A program made the translations under genes and the position numbers. A stretch of DNA of 64,000 nucleotides from Catellatospora bangladeshensis (GTDB lineage: Bacteria > Actinomycetota > Actinomycetes > Mycobacteriales > Micromonosporaceae), in assembly GCF_016862575.1 (NCBI RefSeq), contig NZ_BONF01000034.1:62001-126000 (forward strand), given 5' to 3'. Below the pieces are notes generated by a model, which was given only the letters and a program-made list of their open reading frames with translations, did no database searches and was not told the DNA's origin. Shown piece by piece: positions 61,370 through 64,000 of the stretch (position 1 is the first letter of the stretch; every line of letters starts with the position of its first letter).

Positions 61370-61402
61370 CGGCGGGACCCCGCGCAGTGCGAGATCCCGC
61401 CG
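61370..61402. terminator. Terminator-like hairpin after the UvrA2 gene
   Basis: 8-bp stem CGGCGGGA / TCCCGCCG with an internal loop, between the Gfo/Idh start (61351) and the UvrA2 stop (61416). Confidence 0.55.
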
Positions 61403-61415
61403 TGAACCGTGCCGG

Positions 61416-63785
<2,370 letters not shown>

Positions 63786-64000
63786 CGTGTCTCCATCCAT
63801 GGCTTCGAGCTGCACCTGCGGCTCTGCAACGTCGGCACGGTCGCCGCAACGGTACACGTACCGTACGACGTACGGTTGCAACGGCGGCGGGCGCCGGTCA
63901 CATTTCCGCGCGCAGGGTGACGGTGCTCACGGCGACTCACCCTAACCAGGGTGGCGTGAGCTGCGCTTCTCGAATCCTGACCGGTTCACGAGGGCGGCCG
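63786..64000. other. Upstream region of the UvrA2 gene
   Basis: 215 bases up to the window edge. It holds the palindrome at 63860-63876 and a weak CACCCT-AACC-AGGGTG hairpin at 63938-63953. No coding beyond a ten-codon GTG frame on the minus strand (63930-63898), which I do not call. Confidence 0.4.
63860..63876. promoter_or_regulatory. Operator-like palindrome upstream of the UvrA2 gene
   Basis: ACCGTACG-A-CGTACGGT, a perfect 8-bp inverted repeat, 75 bases before the ATG, flanked by GGTAC-AC-GTACC (63851-63862). TetR regulators often bind sites of this form, and one may lie past the window edge. Confidence 0.6.

Overview
The window is high-GC DNA (about 70-73% by eye) with dense, mostly short-spaced genes, many GTG starts, GGAGG-type ribosome sites and several likely leaderless genes. 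This fits an actinomycete. The mix of secreted M4 and S1 proteases with chitin-binding-like tails, F420/LLM oxidoreductases, a WYL regulator, an ECF42-DGPF pair and a PL8 lyase suggests a saprophytic Micromonosporaceae-like genus; the family assignment is inference. No tRNA, rRNA, CRISPR array or transposase was found.

Region by region. 1-2.2 kb (minus strand): a compact ubiquitin-conjugation-like cassette of a 52-aa peptide, an E2-like protein, a ThiF/E1-like protein and a JAB/MPN protease cut by the window edge. Directly upstream is an eroded Ser/Thr kinase. 2.5-6.2 kb: ECF42 sigma factor with its DGPF/YCII partner, an FAD monooxygenase-like protein and a Sel1-repeat membrane protein. 6.2-8.3 kb: a scarred stretch with a broken gene, a low-GC membrane-protein gene and no other convincing coding. 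8.3-12.1 kb: two secreted proteases (M4 and S1) sharing a C-terminal carbohydrate-binding-like module. 12.2-24 kb: methyltransferase, RibD-type reductase, RCC1/PKD secreted protein, LLM oxidoreductase-hemerythrin pair facing an HxlR regulator, HEAT-like protein, lipase maturation factor with a phytoene-desaturase-like oxidoreductase, and a GGDEF protein. 24-35 kb: Acg-type nitroreductase, ABC-F protein, WYL regulator divergent from a DHA2-type MFS exporter, XRE regulator divergent from methionine aminopeptidase, a histone-H1-like protein with a C-terminal helix-turn-helix, and a secreted NlpC/P60-like protein.

35.0-41.4 kb (minus strand): one seven-gene operon of acyl desaturase, acyl carrier protein, CFA-type methyltransferase, P450, type II thioesterase, fatty acyl-AMP ligase and hotdog thioesterase, with a recognisable promoter. 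It looks like a small dedicated modified-fatty-acid pathway working on a carrier-bound acyl chain. 41.7-55.2 kb: YciO/Sua5 protein, SsuD-like LLM enzyme, GGDEF-EAL protein overlapping tail-to-tail with a protein O-mannosyltransferase, PL8 polysaccharide lyase, a PadR/membrane-protein pair, small membrane proteins, an azoreductase, and a fused ArsR-SRPBCC protein with two tandem candidate operators. 55.4-58.7 kb: a three-gene unit of a coiled-coil protein, a membrane protein and an exported OmpA-like protein. 58.8-64 kb: SDR reductase, VanY-like carboxypeptidase, Gfo/Idh/MocA oxidoreductase and a UvrA2-type ATPase behind a palindromic site.

The two systems most worth attention are the ubiquitin-like cassette with its 52-aa peptide (1-2199) and the FAAL-ACP-desaturase-CFA-methyltransferase-P450 operon (35047-41389).
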